64,000 nt of DNA from Peronospora farinosa (Eukaryota > Oomycota > Peronosporomycetes > Peronosporales > Peronosporaceae). The notes below the pieces were generated by a model. That model ran no database searches and was not told where the DNA came from. It saw nothing but the letters and a program-made list of their open reading frames with translations. The stretch covers positions 124,001-188,000 of the forward strand of contig CANTFK010000962.1 in the NCBI GenBank assembly GCA_947646735.1. The letters are read 5' to 3'. Positions 28,535-41,769 of the stretch are shown piece by piece. Position 1 is the first letter of the stretch. Each line of letters starts with the position of its first letter. Made by a program: the position numbers and the translations under genes.

Positions 28535-30187
28535 TGTGGTGGAGTGGATTCTCAAACAACGTAGGAGATCCACAAACACACACAGCGCCGGACTGCCGAC
28601 TTACGGAGGGGGTACCCCGATACCGTGTCGTGTTAGCCTTGGGTCTCACCTTGTGTACCCGTCGGCTTGGCTGGTCTTGCTCCTCGGTTGACGCAGAAGA
28701 CCTATAGACTTGGTCTTATATAGAGGGACTTGGTGGTCCCCGAGTGGATATGCTTCACTCGGGACCGGGTTTCTTGTGCTCAATCGACTGTGTCGAGAGC
28801 AATGCACCTGGTACTACGTACCCCTTTGGTGTCTGACTGTTCTTGGACCCCTTTGTGTTCTTCCCCGTAGGAAAACCGCTTCCTATAGCGGGTCTTGAAT
28901 GGGTACGAACCCACAGGCCAAAATACTTCCTGGGGTTCGTTCGAGCTTGAATCTTACCAAACGACTGTCTTCAACGGGGGGGGGGGGGCAAACAAATCCC
29001 TTCCTCGGAACAGGTGGGTAGATCGAAACAAGTTCGCACTTGAGTCTTGACACCTCAGGCCAACTATCCTGAGGTTCAACTTGCGTAGCTTGAGCCGTCA
29101 CCTCACCTGACGTCGGTGGGCCAAAGGGTATCCCGCCCGGAAGAGGTGAGGTAACGGAGAAGCTTGGAAGGGGCGCTTAAAGCTGCCACGTGTAATGCAA
29201 ATTCGAGTGTGTTTATTTATCTTATTCTCTGTATTCTTTCTTGCCTAACCCTAACCCTTTGCTCTGGATGGTACCACGTGTCAACTTGTGGACGAACAAC
29301 AGGCTCTTTTGGGACATGGGTCTTGTACCGGCTCTGCACTTTAAAAAAGCCTTGTACCTTCTATTCCCTGGGGTCCACTGGTCACCTGGGTCCACCGGTC
29401 ACCTGGGTCCACCGGTCACCTGATGTCCACCTGTCACCTGGGGTCCACCTGTCGCCTGGGGTCCACCTGTTGTCTGGGGTCCACCTGTTGTCTGGGGGTC
29501 CACCTGTAGCCTGGGGTCCACTGGTCGCCTGGGGTCCACCTGTCGCCTGGGGTCCACCTGTCGCCTGGGGTCTACCTGTGGCCTGGAGTCCACCTCCACC
29601 GGTCAGCTGAGTCCACCGGTCACCTGGGTCCACTGGTCACCTGGGTCCACCTGTAGCCTGGGGTCCACTGGTCGCCTGGGGTCCACCTGTCGCCTGGGGT
29701 CCACCTGTCGCCTGGGGTCTACCTGTGGCCTGGAGTCCACCTCCACCGGTCAGCTGAGTCCACCGGTCACCTGGGTCCACTGGTCACCTGGGTCCACCTG
29801 TAGCCTGGGGTCCACTGGTCGCCTGGGGTCCACCTGTCGCCTGGGGTCCACCTGTCGCCTGGGGTCCACCGGTCACCTGGGTCCACCAGTCACCTGGGTT
29901 CACCAGTCACCTGGGGTCCACCTGTCACCTGGGGTCAACCGGTCACCTTGGGTCAATTGGTCACCTTGGGTCAATTGGTCACCTGGGGTCAACCTAAGCT
30001 GCCCTAGCGGCACTGGACCTTCGGGCTGTAGTGTAGGGAAACCTGGTACCTTCTACGAACTCGGGACCTTGGAATAGTTCGGGCCCTGGTCACTCCTTTT
30101 CACTCATTCATGAGAGTGACCGAGATCATTCACGCCAGTTATTATAATAACTACGAAGGGTCTCCATTTCTCTGGCACTTCTACACA
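28535..30187 (-). repeat. LTR2 copy B (1653 bp)
   Basis: Complete LTR from TGTGTAGAAGTGCC (30187, start) to ACTCCACCACA (28535, end). U3 carries the GGTCC minisatellite (29372-29990). It also contains CCTAACCCTAACCC (near 29246) and a 13-base poly-G run (near 28976). Confidence 0.9.
28716..28722 (-). promoter_or_regulatory. TATA box of LTR2
   Basis: TATATAA within CCCTCTATATAAGACC (minus strand), about 180 bases before the LTR end. It is preserved in copies C, D and E (near 32140, 35517 and 39333) and weakened in A, F and G. A start site ~30 bases downstream would leave an R-U5 of about 150 bases containing the conserved ACACAAGGTGAG block. Confidence 0.7.
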
Positions 30188-31955
30188 GCTGTCCCCTGCG
30201 CGCTGGTCTTCCGAACTGCGGCAAGACACCGTGCATCCTTGTCCTGTCTCCTCGACATATAAGTAGGTGCCCATGTGCTTGACGATCATCCGTATTCACC
30301 AACTCACCAACCCTTTTTTTCACCAGTGGACTCTTTCAATTCTTTCTCTCGCACTTCTCCACATACGCCTGTCCCTGTTGACTGGAAACCCTGTCCCCGG
30401 TTACTCTAATCCCTGTCCCCGGGTACTGGAAACCCTGTCCCGGTTACTGGAAACCCTGTCCCCGGGTACTGGAAACCCTGTCCCGGTTACTGGAAACCCT
30501 GTCCCCGGTAGCTGGTATCCCTGTCCCTGGTAGCTGGTATCCCTGTCCCTGGTAATGGAAATCCTGTCCCCGGTGCCTTGTCCCCCGTAACTGGTATCCT
30601 GTCCCTGATGACCCTCATTTGAATCTTGGAACCTTGCAAGGCCTGGATTATTTCCCCTTTTATTGTGATATCCTCAGGGACCCCGACTTTTTTCTGGCAC
30701 TTCTCCACAGCTGTCCCCTGCGCTCTGGTCTTCCGAACTGCGTTAAGATCCCGTGCATCCTTGTCTTGCTCCCTTGGAAAAGTAGTAAGTGTCCATGTAT
30801 TTGATGGCCAGACGTTTTTACCAACTCACAATCGTGTTCTTTGCCCGTGACATCCCTCAATTCTTTCTTCGACGGGCCCCTAGATTGGCGGATTCCGCCA
30901 GAAAACCTAAATCTGGTCTTCTTCCAAAATTGTTGGTGTCTACTGGTAATTAAAGTCCGATCCTCCTTCAAGTCGGTATTGTCTACTGGGAAACCACCTA
31001 TTTCTGATTTTCCTCGAGAGTCGGAGGGGTCTTCTGGACAGTTCAAGCCGGGTCTTTCTCTAAAATCAGCGGGGTCTACTAGAAAACCCAAGTCTGGTCC
31101 TCCTTCAAATTTCCGGGGTCCTTTAGGAAAGCTGTTCAAGTAATCGCGTTCGTGGGAACAGCGGCCGGTGTCTAGATATCCTGTCTCCTCTTCGGTATAA
31201 TGTCTGTTTTGTCAACCTGGTGGAGATCCATGATGCCTACATAGACGCATCATACCAGAGCCTGCGGGAGGACCGGCACCGTCTTCCCTTTTCCGTGGCT
31301 CTTCGCGCCAGCAGTACGTACATCTCTCGGCTTTATGACGCAGAAAAAAAAGCGGAGGACTAAGGCGACGAAGGCTTGGATGAGGGTGCTGAAGAAAGTC
31401 TTGCAAGGGATGGTGGCAAGTGGACTACTTCACACTTATTACTCTGCTGCACTTCTCGAATACATAACTTGACCAATTTTTGTGCATACAACAATTCCAC
31501 CTCCATCTTGCATCATCTTGGCTTTCCCAAAATGAACTCTCCCCTGTACTCCTCGTGATTCTGCATTGCTTCAAATCGATTTCGTTTCTTCTTCTTGTTC
31601 TTGGACACTGTAGGATCTTGAGTGGTACGTTGGGAGACTCTACTGTTTTCTTAGCTTTCACTGTCAAACTTGGGACCCCTGGACCATAATGTTTAACATG
31701 GCCCACGTTGTCTTCTTCAGAGAAGACATAAGGGGGGAGGATTTTTGGCTTTTCTTCATATTCCACCTTGACCTCAATAGCAGAGCTCCTCCCCGGGCTC
31801 TGCAGGTCCTCCGATCCTTCTTCCTTCTTGATCACTGGCGATCCGGTTTCCAGTGTCTTGGTTGTCCCTTGGTCTATTTTGACCGATGTCTTTTCTTTTT
31901 CGTAGGGCTCACGGTGAAATCCCGCGTCTCCCGAAGATCCGGGCACGCGCACCAT
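30188..31955 (-). other. Internal region I2 of tandem array
   Basis: Same order as I1: pre-polypurine segment, truncated LTR4 (to 30709), antisense-ORF remnant on the plus strand (30812-31422), gag-pol-tail fusion ORF (31425-31955, minus, 176 codons from the conserved ATG). About 400 bases of antisense-ORF C-terminus and tail present in I1 are deleted at 31423. The A-run near 31344 is 8 bases (6 in I1). Confidence 0.8.
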
Positions 31956-33564
31956 TGTGGTGGAGTGGATTCTCAAACAACGTAGGAGATCCACAAACAC
32001 ACACAGCGCCAGACTGCCGACTTACGGAGGGGGTACCCCGATACCGTGTCGTGTTAGCCTTGGGTCTCACCTTGTGTACCCGTCGGCTTGGCTGGTCTTG
32101 CTCCTCGGTTGACGCAGAAGACCTATAGACTTGGTCTTATATAGAGGGACTTGGTGGTCCCCGAGTGGATATGCTTCACTCGGGACCGGGTTTCTTGTGC
32201 TCAATCGACTGTGTCGAGAGCAATGCACCTGGTACTACGTACCCCTTTGGTGTCTGACTGTTCTTGGACCCCTTTGTGTTCTTCCCCGTAGGAAAACCGC
32301 TTCCTATAGCGGGTCTTGAATGGGTACGAACCCACAGGCCAAAATACTTCCTGGGGTTCGTTCGAGCTTGAATCTTACCAAACGACTGTCTTCAACGGGG
32401 GGGGGGGGCAAACAAATCCCTTCCTCGGAACAGGTGGGTAGATCGAAACAAGTTCGCACTTGAGTCTTGACACCTCAGGCCAACTATCCTGAGGTTCAAC
32501 TTGCGTAGCTTGAGCCGTCACCTCACCTGACGTCGGTGGGCCAAAGGGTATCCCGCCCGGAAGAGGTGAGGTAACGGAGAAGCTTGGAAGGGGCGCTTAA
32601 AGCTGCCACGTGTAATGCAAATTCGAGTGTGTTTATTTATCTTATTATCTGTATGATTTTCTTGCCTAACCCTAACCCTTTGCTCTGGATGGTACCACGT
32701 GTCAACTTGTGGACGAACAACAGGCTCTTTTGGGACATGGGTCTTGTACCGGCTCTGCACTTTAAAAAAGCCTTGTACCTTCTATTCCCTGGGGTCCACT
32801 GGTCACCTGGGTCCACCGGTCACCTGGGTCCACCGGTCACCTGATGTCCACCTGTCACCTGGGGTCCACCTGTCACCTGGGGTCCACCTGTCGCCTGGGG
32901 TCCACCTGTTGTCTGGGGTCCACCTGTTGTCTGGGGTCCACCTGTTGCCTGGAGTCCACCAGTCACCCGGGTCCACCTGTCAGCTGAGTCCACCGGTCAC
33001 CTGGGGTCCACTGGTCCCTGGGTCCACCTGTAGCCTGGGGTCCACTGGTCGCCTGGGGTCCACCTGTCGCCTGGGGTCCACCTGTCGCCTGGGGTCTACC
33101 TGTGGCCTGGAGTCCACCTCCACCGGTCAGCTGAGTCCACCGGTCACCTGGGTCCACTGGTCACCTGGGTCCACCTGTAGCCTGGGGTCCACTGGTCGCC
33201 TGGGGTCCACCTGTCGCCTGGGGTCCACCTGTCGCCTGGGGTCCACCGGTCACCTGGGTCCACCAGTCACCTGGGTTCACCAGTCACCTGGGGTCCACCT
33301 GTCACCTGGGGTCAACCGGTCACCTTGGGTCAATTGGTCACCTTGGGTCAATTGGTCACCTGGGGTCAACCTAAGCTGCCCTAGCGGCACTGGACCTTCG
33401 GGCTGTAGTGTAGGGAAACCTGGTACCTTCTACGAACTCGGGACCTTGGACTAGTTCGGGCCCTGGTCACTCCTTTTCACTCATTCATGAGAGTGACCGA
33501 GATCATTCACGCCAGTTATTATAATAACTACGAAGGGTCTCCATTTCTCTGGCACTTCTACACA
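31956..33564 (-). repeat. LTR2 copy C (1609 bp)
   Basis: Complete LTR; minisatellite 32796-33370, poly-G run of 12 near 32397, TATA position near 32140. Confidence 0.9.
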
Positions 33565-35332
33565 GCTGTCCCCTGCGCGCTGGTCTTCCGAACTGCGGCA
33601 AGACACCGTGCATCCTTGTCCTGTCTCCTCGACATATAAGTAGGTGCCCATGTGCTTGACGATCATCCGTATTCACCAACTCACCAACCCTTTTTTTCAC
33701 CAGTGGACTCTTTCAATTCTTTCTCTCGCACTTCTCCACATACGCCTGTCCCTGTTGACTGGAAACCCTGTCCCCGGTTACTCTAATCCCTGTCCCCGGG
33801 TACTGGAAACCCTGTCCCGGTTACTGGAAACCCTGTCCCCGGGTACTGGAAACCCTGTCCCGGTTACTGGAAACCCTGTCCCCGGTAGCTGGTATCCCTG
33901 TCCCTGGTAGCTGGTATCCCTGTCCCTGGTAATGGAAATCCTGTCCCCGGTGCCTTGTCCCCCGTAACTGGTATCCTGTCCCTGATGACCCTCATTTGAA
34001 TCTTGGAACCTTGCAAGGCCTGGATTATTTCCCCTTTTATTGTGATATCCTCAGGGACCCCGACTTTTTTCTGGCACTTCTCCACAGCTGTCCCCTGCGC
34101 TCTGGTCTTCCGAACTGCGTTAAGATCCCGTGCATCCTTGTCTTGCTCCCTTGGAAAAGTAGTAAGTGTCCATGTATTTGATGGCCAGACGTTTTTACCA
34201 ACTCACAATCGTGTTCTTTGCCCGTGACATCCCTCAATTCTTTCTTCGACGGGCCCCTAGATTGGCGGATTCCGCCAGAAAACCTAAATCTGGTCTTCTT
34301 CCAAAATTGTTGGTGTCTACTGGTAATTAAAGTCCGATCCTCCTTCAAGTCGGTATTGTCTACTGGGAAACCACCTATTTCTGATTTTCCTCGAGAGTCG
34401 GAGGGGTCTTCTGGACAGTTCAAGCCGGGTCTTTCTCTAAAATCAGCGGGGTCTACTAGAAAACCCAAGTCTGGTCCTCCTTCAAATTTCCGGGGTCCTT
34501 TAGGAAAGCTGTTCAAGTAATCGCGTTCGTGGGAACAGCGGCCGGTGTCTAGATATCCTGTCTCCTCTTCGGTATAATGTCTGTTTTGTCAACCTGGTGG
34601 AGATCCATGATGCCTACATAGACGCATCATACCAGAGCCTGCGGGAGGACCGGCACCGTCTTCCCTTTTCCGTGGCTCTTCGCGCCAGCAGTACGTACAT
34701 CTCTCGGCTTTATGACGCAGAAAAAAAAGCGGAGGACTAAGGCGACGAAGGCTTGGATGAGGGTGCTGAAGAAAGTCTTGCAAGGGATGGTGGCAAGTGG
34801 ACTACTTCACACTTATTACTCTGCTGCACTTCTCGAATACATAACTTGACCAATTTTTGTGCATACAACAATTCCACCTCCATCTTGCATCATCTTGGCT
34901 TTCCCAAAATGAACTCTCCCCTGTACTCCTCGTGATTCTGCATTGCTTCAAATCGATTTCGTTTCTTCTTCTTGTTCTTGGACACTGTAGGATCTTGAGT
35001 GGTACGTTGGGAGACTCTACTGTTTTCTTAGCTTTCACTGTCAAACTTGGGACCCCTGGACCATAATGTTTAACATGGCCCACGTTGTCTTCTTCAGAGA
35101 AGACATAAGGGGGGAGGATTTTTGGCTTTTCTTCATATTCCACCTTGACCTCAATAGCAGAGCTCCTCCCCGGGCTCTGCAGGTCCTCCGATCCTTCTTC
35201 CTTCTTGATCACTGGCGATCCGGTTTCCAGTGTCTTGGTTGTCCCTTGGTCTATTTTGACCGATGTCTTTTCTTTTTCGTAGGGCTCACGGTGAAATCCC
35301 GCGTCTCCCGAAGATTCGGGCACGCGCACCAT
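33565..35332 (-). other. Internal region I3 of tandem array
   Basis: Almost identical to I2, including the shared ~400-base deletion (34800). Fusion ORF at 34802-35332 (minus), antisense-ORF remnant at 34189-34799 (plus), truncated LTR4 to 34086. Confidence 0.8.
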
Positions 35333-37021
35333 TGTGGTGGAGTGGATTCTCAAACAACGTAGGAGATCCACAAACACACACAGCGCCGGACTGCCGACTT
35401 ACGGAGGGGGTACCCCGATACCGTGTCGTGTTAGCCTTGGGTCTCACCTTGTGTACCCGTCGGCTTGGCTGGTCTTGCTCCTCGGTTGACGCAGAAGACC
35501 TATAGACTTGGTCTTATATAGAGGGACTTGGTGGTCCCCGAGTGGATATGCTTCACTCGGGACCGGGTTTCTTGTGCTCAATCGACTGTGTCGAGAGCAA
35601 TGCACCTGGTACTACGTACCCCTTTGGTGTCTGACTGTTCTTGGACCCCTTTGTGTTCTTCCCCGTAGGAAAACCGCTTCCTATAGCGGGTCTTGAATGG
35701 GTACGAACCCACAGGCCAAAATACTTCCTGGGGTTCGTTCGAGCTTGAATCTTACCAAACGACTGTCTTCAACGGGGGGGGGGGGGGGGGGCAAACAAAT
35801 CCCTTCCTCGGAACAGGTGGGTAGATCGAAACAAGTTCGCACTTGAGTCTTGACACCTCAGGCCAACTATCCTGAGGTTCAACTTGCGTAGCTTGAGCCG
35901 TCACCTCACCTGACGTCGGTGGGCCAAAGGGTATCCCGCCCGGAAGAGGTGAGGTAACGGAGAAGCTTGGAAGGGGCGCTTAAAGCTGCCACGTGTAATG
36001 CAAATTCGAGTGTGTTTATTTATCTTATTATCTGTATGATTTTCTTGCCTAACCCTAACCCTTTGCTCTGGATGGTACCACGTGTCAACTTGTGGACGAA
36101 CAACAGGCTCTTTTGGGACATGGGTCTTGTACCGGCTCTGCACTTTAAAAAAGCCTTGTACCTTCTATTCCCTGGGGTCCACTGGTCACCTGGGTCCACC
36201 GGTCACCTGGGTCCACCGGTCACCTGATGTCCACCTGTCACCTGGGGTACACCTGTCACCTGGGGTACACCTGTCACCTGATGTCCACCGGTCACCTGAT
36301 GTCCACCTGTCACCTGGGGTCCACCGGTCACCTGATGTCCACCTGTCACCTGGGGTCCTTCTGTCGCCTGGGGTCCACCTGTCGCCTGGGGTCCACTGGT
36401 CGCCTGGGTCCACTGGTCGCCTGGGGTCCACCTGTCGCCTGGGGTCCACCTGTTGTCTGGGGTCCACCTGTTGTCTGGGTCCACCTGTAGCCTGGGGTCC
36501 ACTGGTCGCCTGGGGTCCACCTGCCGCCTGGGGTCCACCTGTCGCCTGGGGTCTACCTGTGGCCTGGAGTCCACCTCCACCGGTCAGCTGAGTCCACCGG
36601 TCACCTGGGTTCACTGGTCACCTGGGTCCACCTGTAGCCTGGGGTCCACTGGTCGCCTGGGGTCCACCTGTCGCCTGGGGTCCACCTGTCGCCTGGGGTC
36701 CACCGGTCACCTGGGTCCACCAGTCACCTGGGTTCACCAGTCACCTGGGGTCCACCTGTCACCTGGGGTCAACCGGTCACCTTGGGTCAATTGGTCACCT
36801 TGGGTCAATTGGTCACCTGGGGTCAACCTAAGCTGCCCTAGCGGCACTGGACCTTCGGGCTGTAGTGTAGGGAAACCTGGTACCTTCTACGAACTCGGGA
36901 CCTTGGACTAGTTCGGGCCCTGGTCACTCCTTTTCACTCATTCATGAGAGTGACCGAGATCATTCACGCCAGTTATTATAATAACTACGAAGGGTCTCCA
37001 TTTCTCTGGCACTTCTACACA
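35333..37021 (-). repeat. LTR2 copy D (1689 bp)
   Basis: Complete LTR; minisatellite 36177-36826 with a different unit order from C; poly-G run of 18 near 35774. Confidence 0.9.
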
Positions 37022-39148
37022 GCTGTCCCCTGCGCGCTGGTCTTCCGAACTGCGGCAAGACACCGTGCATCCTTGTCCTGTCTCCTCGACATATAAGTAG
37101 GTGCCCATGTGCTTGACGATCATCCGTATTCACCAACTCACCAACCCTTTTTTTCACCAGTGGACTCTTTCAATTCTTTCTCTCGCACTTCTCCACATAC
37201 GCCTGTCCCTGTTGACTGGAAACCCTGTCCCCGGTTACTCTAATCCCTGTCCCCGGGTACTGGAAACCCTGTCCCGGTTACTGGAAACCCTGTCCCCGGG
37301 TACTGGAAACCCTGTCCCGGTTACTGGAAACCCTGTCCCCGGTAGCTGGTATCCCTGTCCCTGGTAGCTGGTATCCCTGTCCCTGGTAATGGAAATCCTG
37401 TCCCCGGTGCCCTGTCCCCCGTAACTGGTATCCTGTCCCTGATGACCCTCATTTGAATCTTGGAACCTTGCAAGGCCTGGATTATTTCCCCTTTTATTGT
37501 GATATCCTCAGGGACCCCGACTTTTTTCTGGCACTTCTCCACAGCTGTCCCCTGCGCTCTGGTCTTCCGAACTGCGTTAAGATCCCGTGCATCCTTGTCT
37601 TGCTCCCTTGGAAAAGTAGTAAGTGTCCATGTATTTGATGGCCAGACGTTTTTACCAACTCACAATCGTGTTCTTTGCCCGTGACATCCCTCAATTCTTT
37701 CTTCGACGGGCCCCTAGATTGGCGGATTCCGCCAGAAAACCTAAATCTGGTCTTCTTCCAAAATTGTTGGTGTCTACTGGTAATTAAAGTCCGATCCTCC
37801 TTCAAGTCGGTATTGTCTACTGGGAAACCACCTATTTCTGATTTTCCTCGAGAGTCGGAGGGGTCTTCTGGACAGTTCAAGCCGGGTCTTTCTCTAAAAT
37901 CAGCGGGGTCTACTAGAAAACCCAAGTCTGGTCCTCCTTCAAATTTCCGGGGTCCTTTAGGAAAGCTGTTCAAGTAATCGCGTTCGTGGGAACAGCGGCC
38001 GGTGTCTAGATATCCTGTCTCCTCTTCGGTATAATGTCTGTTTTGTCAACCTGGTGGAGATCCATGATGCCTACATAGACGCATCATACCAGAGCCTGCG
38101 GGAGGACCGACACCGTCTTCCCTTTTCCGTGGCTCTTCGCGCCAGCAGTACGTACATCTCTCGGCTTTATGACGCAGAAAAAAAGCGGAGGACTAAGGCG
38201 ACGAAGGCTTGGATGAGGGTGCTGAAGAAAGTCTTGCAAGGGATGGTGGCAAGTGGACATCCTGCTGGACCCCTTCTTCCAGTCGGTTACTCCCACACGT
38301 CAGCTGTCGTTCTGGTACTAACCGGGTCAACCAGAGGGAATTCTCAAGCGGGTCTGTTCGACGTGTTGCAGGTAGTGGATGACGTAGCTTCTATCGCATC
38401 TCGTATCACAAGAACATCCAAGAGCATCCCGCCTTCGGAGTTCCCCGCCTCCATGGTAAGTTCTCTGCCCGACAGCGCCTGAGGGTCATTACCAGCTTTG
38501 AGGGTATCCATCATAAGCTGATAATGCCATTTCATCTCGAAATCCCTAGCACATTCTCGATCTTCCTCCTTGATGCCATATCTTAGGTGGACCCTCGGGG
38601 TCCTCTGCAGGTTATCAATACTTCACACTTATTACTCTGCTGCACTTCTCGAATACATAACTTGACCAATTTTTGTGCATACAACAATTCCACCTCCATC
38701 TTGCATCATCTTGGCTTTCCCAAAATGAACTCTCCCCTGTACTCCTCGTGATTCTGCATTGCTTCAAATCGATTTCGTTTCTTCTTCTTGTTCTTGGACA
38801 CTGTAGGATCTTGAGTGGTACGTTGGGAGACTCTACTGTTTTCTTAGCTTTCACTGTCAAACTTGGGACCCCTGGACCATAATGTTTAACATGGCCCACG
38901 TTGTCTTCTTCAGAGAAGACATAAGGGGGGAGGATTTTTGGCTTTTCTTCATATTCCACCTTGACCTCAATAGCAGAGCTCCTCCCCGGGCTCTGCAGGT
39001 CCTCCGATCCTTCTTCCTTCTTGATCACTGGCGATCCGGTTTCCAGTGTCTTGGTTGTCCCTTGGTCTATTTTGACCGATGTCTTTTCTTTTTCGTAGGG
39101 CTCACGGTGAAATCCCGCGTCTCCCGAAGATTCGGGCACGCGCACCAT
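37022..39148 (-). other. Internal region I4 of tandem array
   Basis: Long form like I1. The antisense-ORF C-terminal remnant is open at 38054-38482 (plus), starting MEIHDAYIDASYQS and keeping KAWMRVLKKVLQGM; beyond that the homologous reading VDILLDPFFQ is in another frame. Fusion ORF at 38615-39148 (minus). Truncated LTR4 ends at 37543. Confidence 0.8.
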
Positions 39149-40644
39149 TGTGGTGGAGTGGATTCTCAAACAACGTAGGAGATCCACAAACACACACAGC
39201 GCCGGACTGCCGACTTACGGAGGGGGTACCCCGATACCGTGTCGTGTTAGCCTTGGGTCTCACCTTGTGTACCCGTCGGCTTGGCTGGTCTTGCTCCTCG
39301 GTTGACGCAGAAGACCTATAGACTTGGTCTTATATAGAGGGACTTGGTGGTCCCCGAGTGGATATGCTTCACTCGGGACCGGGTTTCTTGTGCTCAATCG
39401 ACTGTGTCGAGAGCAATGCACCTGGTACTACGTACCCCTTTGGTGTCTGACTGTTCTTGGACCCCTTTGTGTTCTTCCCCGTAGGAAAACCGCTTCCTAT
39501 AGCGGGTCTTGAATGGGTACGAACCCACAGGCCAAAATACTTCCTGGGGTTCGTTCGAGCTTGAATCTTACCAAACGACTGTCTTCAACGGGGGGGGGGG
39601 GGGCAAACAAATACCTTCCTCGGAACAGGTGGGTAGATCGAAACAAGTTCGCACTTGAGTCTTGACACCTCAGGCCAACTATCCTGAGGTTCAACTTGCG
39701 TAGCTTGAGCCGTCACCTCACCTGACGTCGGTGGGCCAAAGGGTATCCCGCCCGGAAGAGGTGAGGTAACGGAGAAGCTTGGAAGGGGCGCTTAAAGCTG
39801 CCACGTGTAATGCAAATTCGAGTGTGTTTATTTATCTTATTCTCTGTATTCTTTCTTGCCTAACCCTAACCCTTTGCTCTGGATGGTACCACGTGTCAAC
39901 TTGTGGACGAACAACAGGCTCTTTTGGGACATGGGTCTTGTACCGGCTCTGCACTTTAAAAAAGCCTTGTACCTTCTATTCCCTGGGGTCCACTGGTCAC
40001 CTGGGTCCACCGGTCACCTGGGTCCACCGGTCACCTGGGTCCACCGGTCACCTGATGTCCACCTGTCACCTGGGGTACACCTGTCACCTGGGGTCCTTCT
40101 GTCGCCTGGGGTCCACCTGTAGCCTGGGGTCCACTGGTCGCCTGGGTCCACTGGTCGCCTGGGGTCCACCTGTCGCCTGGGGTCCACCTGTTGTCTGGGG
40201 TCCACCTGTTGTCTGGGGTCCACCTGTTGCCTGGAGTCCACCAGTCACCCGGGTCCACCGGTCACCTGGGTCCACCGGTCAGCTGAGTATACCGGTCATC
40301 TGGGTCCACTGGTCACCTGGGTCCACCTGTAGCCTGGGGTCCACCGGTCACCTGGGTCCACCAGTCACCTGGGTTCACCAGTCACCTGGGGTCCACCTGT
40401 CACCTGGGGTCAACCGGTCACCTTGGGTCAATTGGTCACCTGGGGTCAACCTAAGCTGCCCTAGCGGCACTGGACCTTCGGGCTGTAGTGTAGGGAAACC
40501 TGGTACCTTCTACGAACTCGGGACCGTGGACTAGTTCGGGCCCTGGTCACTCCTTTTCACTCATTCATGAGAGTGACCGAGATCATTCACGCCAGTTATT
40601 ATAATAACTACGAAGGGCCCCCATTTCTATGGCACTTCTCCACA
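39149..40644 (-). repeat. LTR2 copy E, outermost 5' LTR (1496 bp)
   Basis: Starts TGTGGAGAAGTGCC at 40644. Unlike A-D it is not preceded by GCGCAGGGGACAGC but by unrelated copia-like DNA, so this is the 5' end of the tandem array. The expected duplicated flank is at 40645-40648 (ATGA on the plus strand); the partner lies beyond LTR2 copy A, left of the window. Minisatellite 39987-40446. Confidence 0.85.
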
Positions 40645-40696
40645 ATGACAGATAAACTTGAACCGTATATCCATGTGCTTGGCGCTGGAGGTGCTC

Positions 40697-41501
40697 TTAT
40701 CCGACTCGATCTAATTGATGGCATCTTGGTTGTCGATCCACATCGGCATGGGTTCGCGCACACGTAGCTTCAATTCTTTCAGTACTTCCTTTGAGCCTAC
40801 TAGTTTGCGGCCAGCTTGTGATGCAGAAAAGCTTCATATTGCTTAGCGAAACTTCTGATTGCTTCTTGCACAGCCATAGAATAACAGATCCATCCATAGT
40901 TATTACCCGACCCGACAAAGACTTACGGTCAGTTTTGTCGACAGCAAAATCTGCATCGCTCCAGCACTCGATCCGCACGCTCTCTGATGTCAAAACAACA
41001 CCGTTTAAGCGCAAATTTAGACCCTTTGACATCTATAAGTATCTCAAGATACGCTTAGCGGTCTTCCAATTTTTGGTCGTCGGCTTGTGCGTCTGTCTCG
41101 TGGCCTTGTTACTGCGAAACATATGTCTGGGCGCGTTCATCTTGTGATCCATAGTAGACTTTTCACCAGCAACTGGAGCGACTTTACACTTGGGTCACCT
41201 TTTCCGCCTCTTGCAGGCAGGTAATCCAGATAACCTTCGTCATCCATGCTGTACTCCTCACCGATCGGATTTCGTACTCTGTTTGCTGACTCTTCCCCAA
41301 ACTCCTTTAGCAACAGGTCGATCGTGACCTCTTGATCGAAAACGTATTTAGTCGAGTCGTCCAGTTCAATCCGTAGTCTAAATTCTTCTTTACCACCCTC
41401 AAGTCCTTGATAAACAGCGAGCTCATCTCAGCAAAACAAATACCCACAGCGCTCTGTTCGGTGCCTGTAATCAACAGGTCAAAGACAAAGACATCGACCA
41501 C
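40697..41501 (-). pseudogene. Ty1/copia pol relic (RT end and RNase H)
   Basis: The minus-strand frame 41032-40697 reads CWSDADFAVDKTDRKSLSG and LWLCKKQSEVSLS, the signature of copia-type RNase H. Upstream, 41501-41307 keeps a damaged RT catalytic region (VFDLLITGTEQSA, where copia has a YVDDLL-type box). Frames are interrupted and the element's ends are missing. It is the pre-existing DNA beside the LTR2 array. Residual copia similarity may reach ~41650. Confidence 0.7.
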
Positions 41502-41769
41502 TGTGAATGTCTTTTCTTTTTACTTGTAGTAAAGGCACATGTCCGTTGTGCATTGCTAAAACTCAACTCGTCGCAGCTTGGAGTCAAGCAATTTGCTTCA
41601 CAATCGCCCAGCCTGGTTAAGTCCATATATTAACTTCTTCAACAGTAATGCTAAGCCGTTTAATAAGTCACTTAAACTCGTTCTCGTCCAAAGTCATCCC
41701 CTTTGCAACTATGTATATGTCCAGGTGCTCCTCCTTTCAGCCTTGGCGTACACATTAATACGCCACCAT

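Larger units (their letters stand above)
25186..40644 (-). mobile_element. Tandem (LTR2-internal)4-LTR2 array of a deletion derivative
   Basis: Five LTR2 copies alternate with four internal regions: A (to 26352), I1 26353-28534, B 28535-30187, I2 30188-31955, C 31956-33564, I3 33565-35332, D 35333-37021, I4 37022-39148, E 39149-40644. Neighbouring units share an LTR. Spacing of equivalent points is 3421, 3377 and 3816 bases. Every internal region has the same gag-to-pol-end fusion, so one deletion preceded amplification. I2 and I3 share a further ~400-bp loss absent from I1 and I4. No RT or integrase is encoded. Confidence 0.88.

Noticed and set aside
25290..40446. Gly/Pro/Thr/His-rich open frames on both strands in the LTR2 minisatellites
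   Set aside because: By-products of 17-18-bp repeats without stops; frames change with each length variant.
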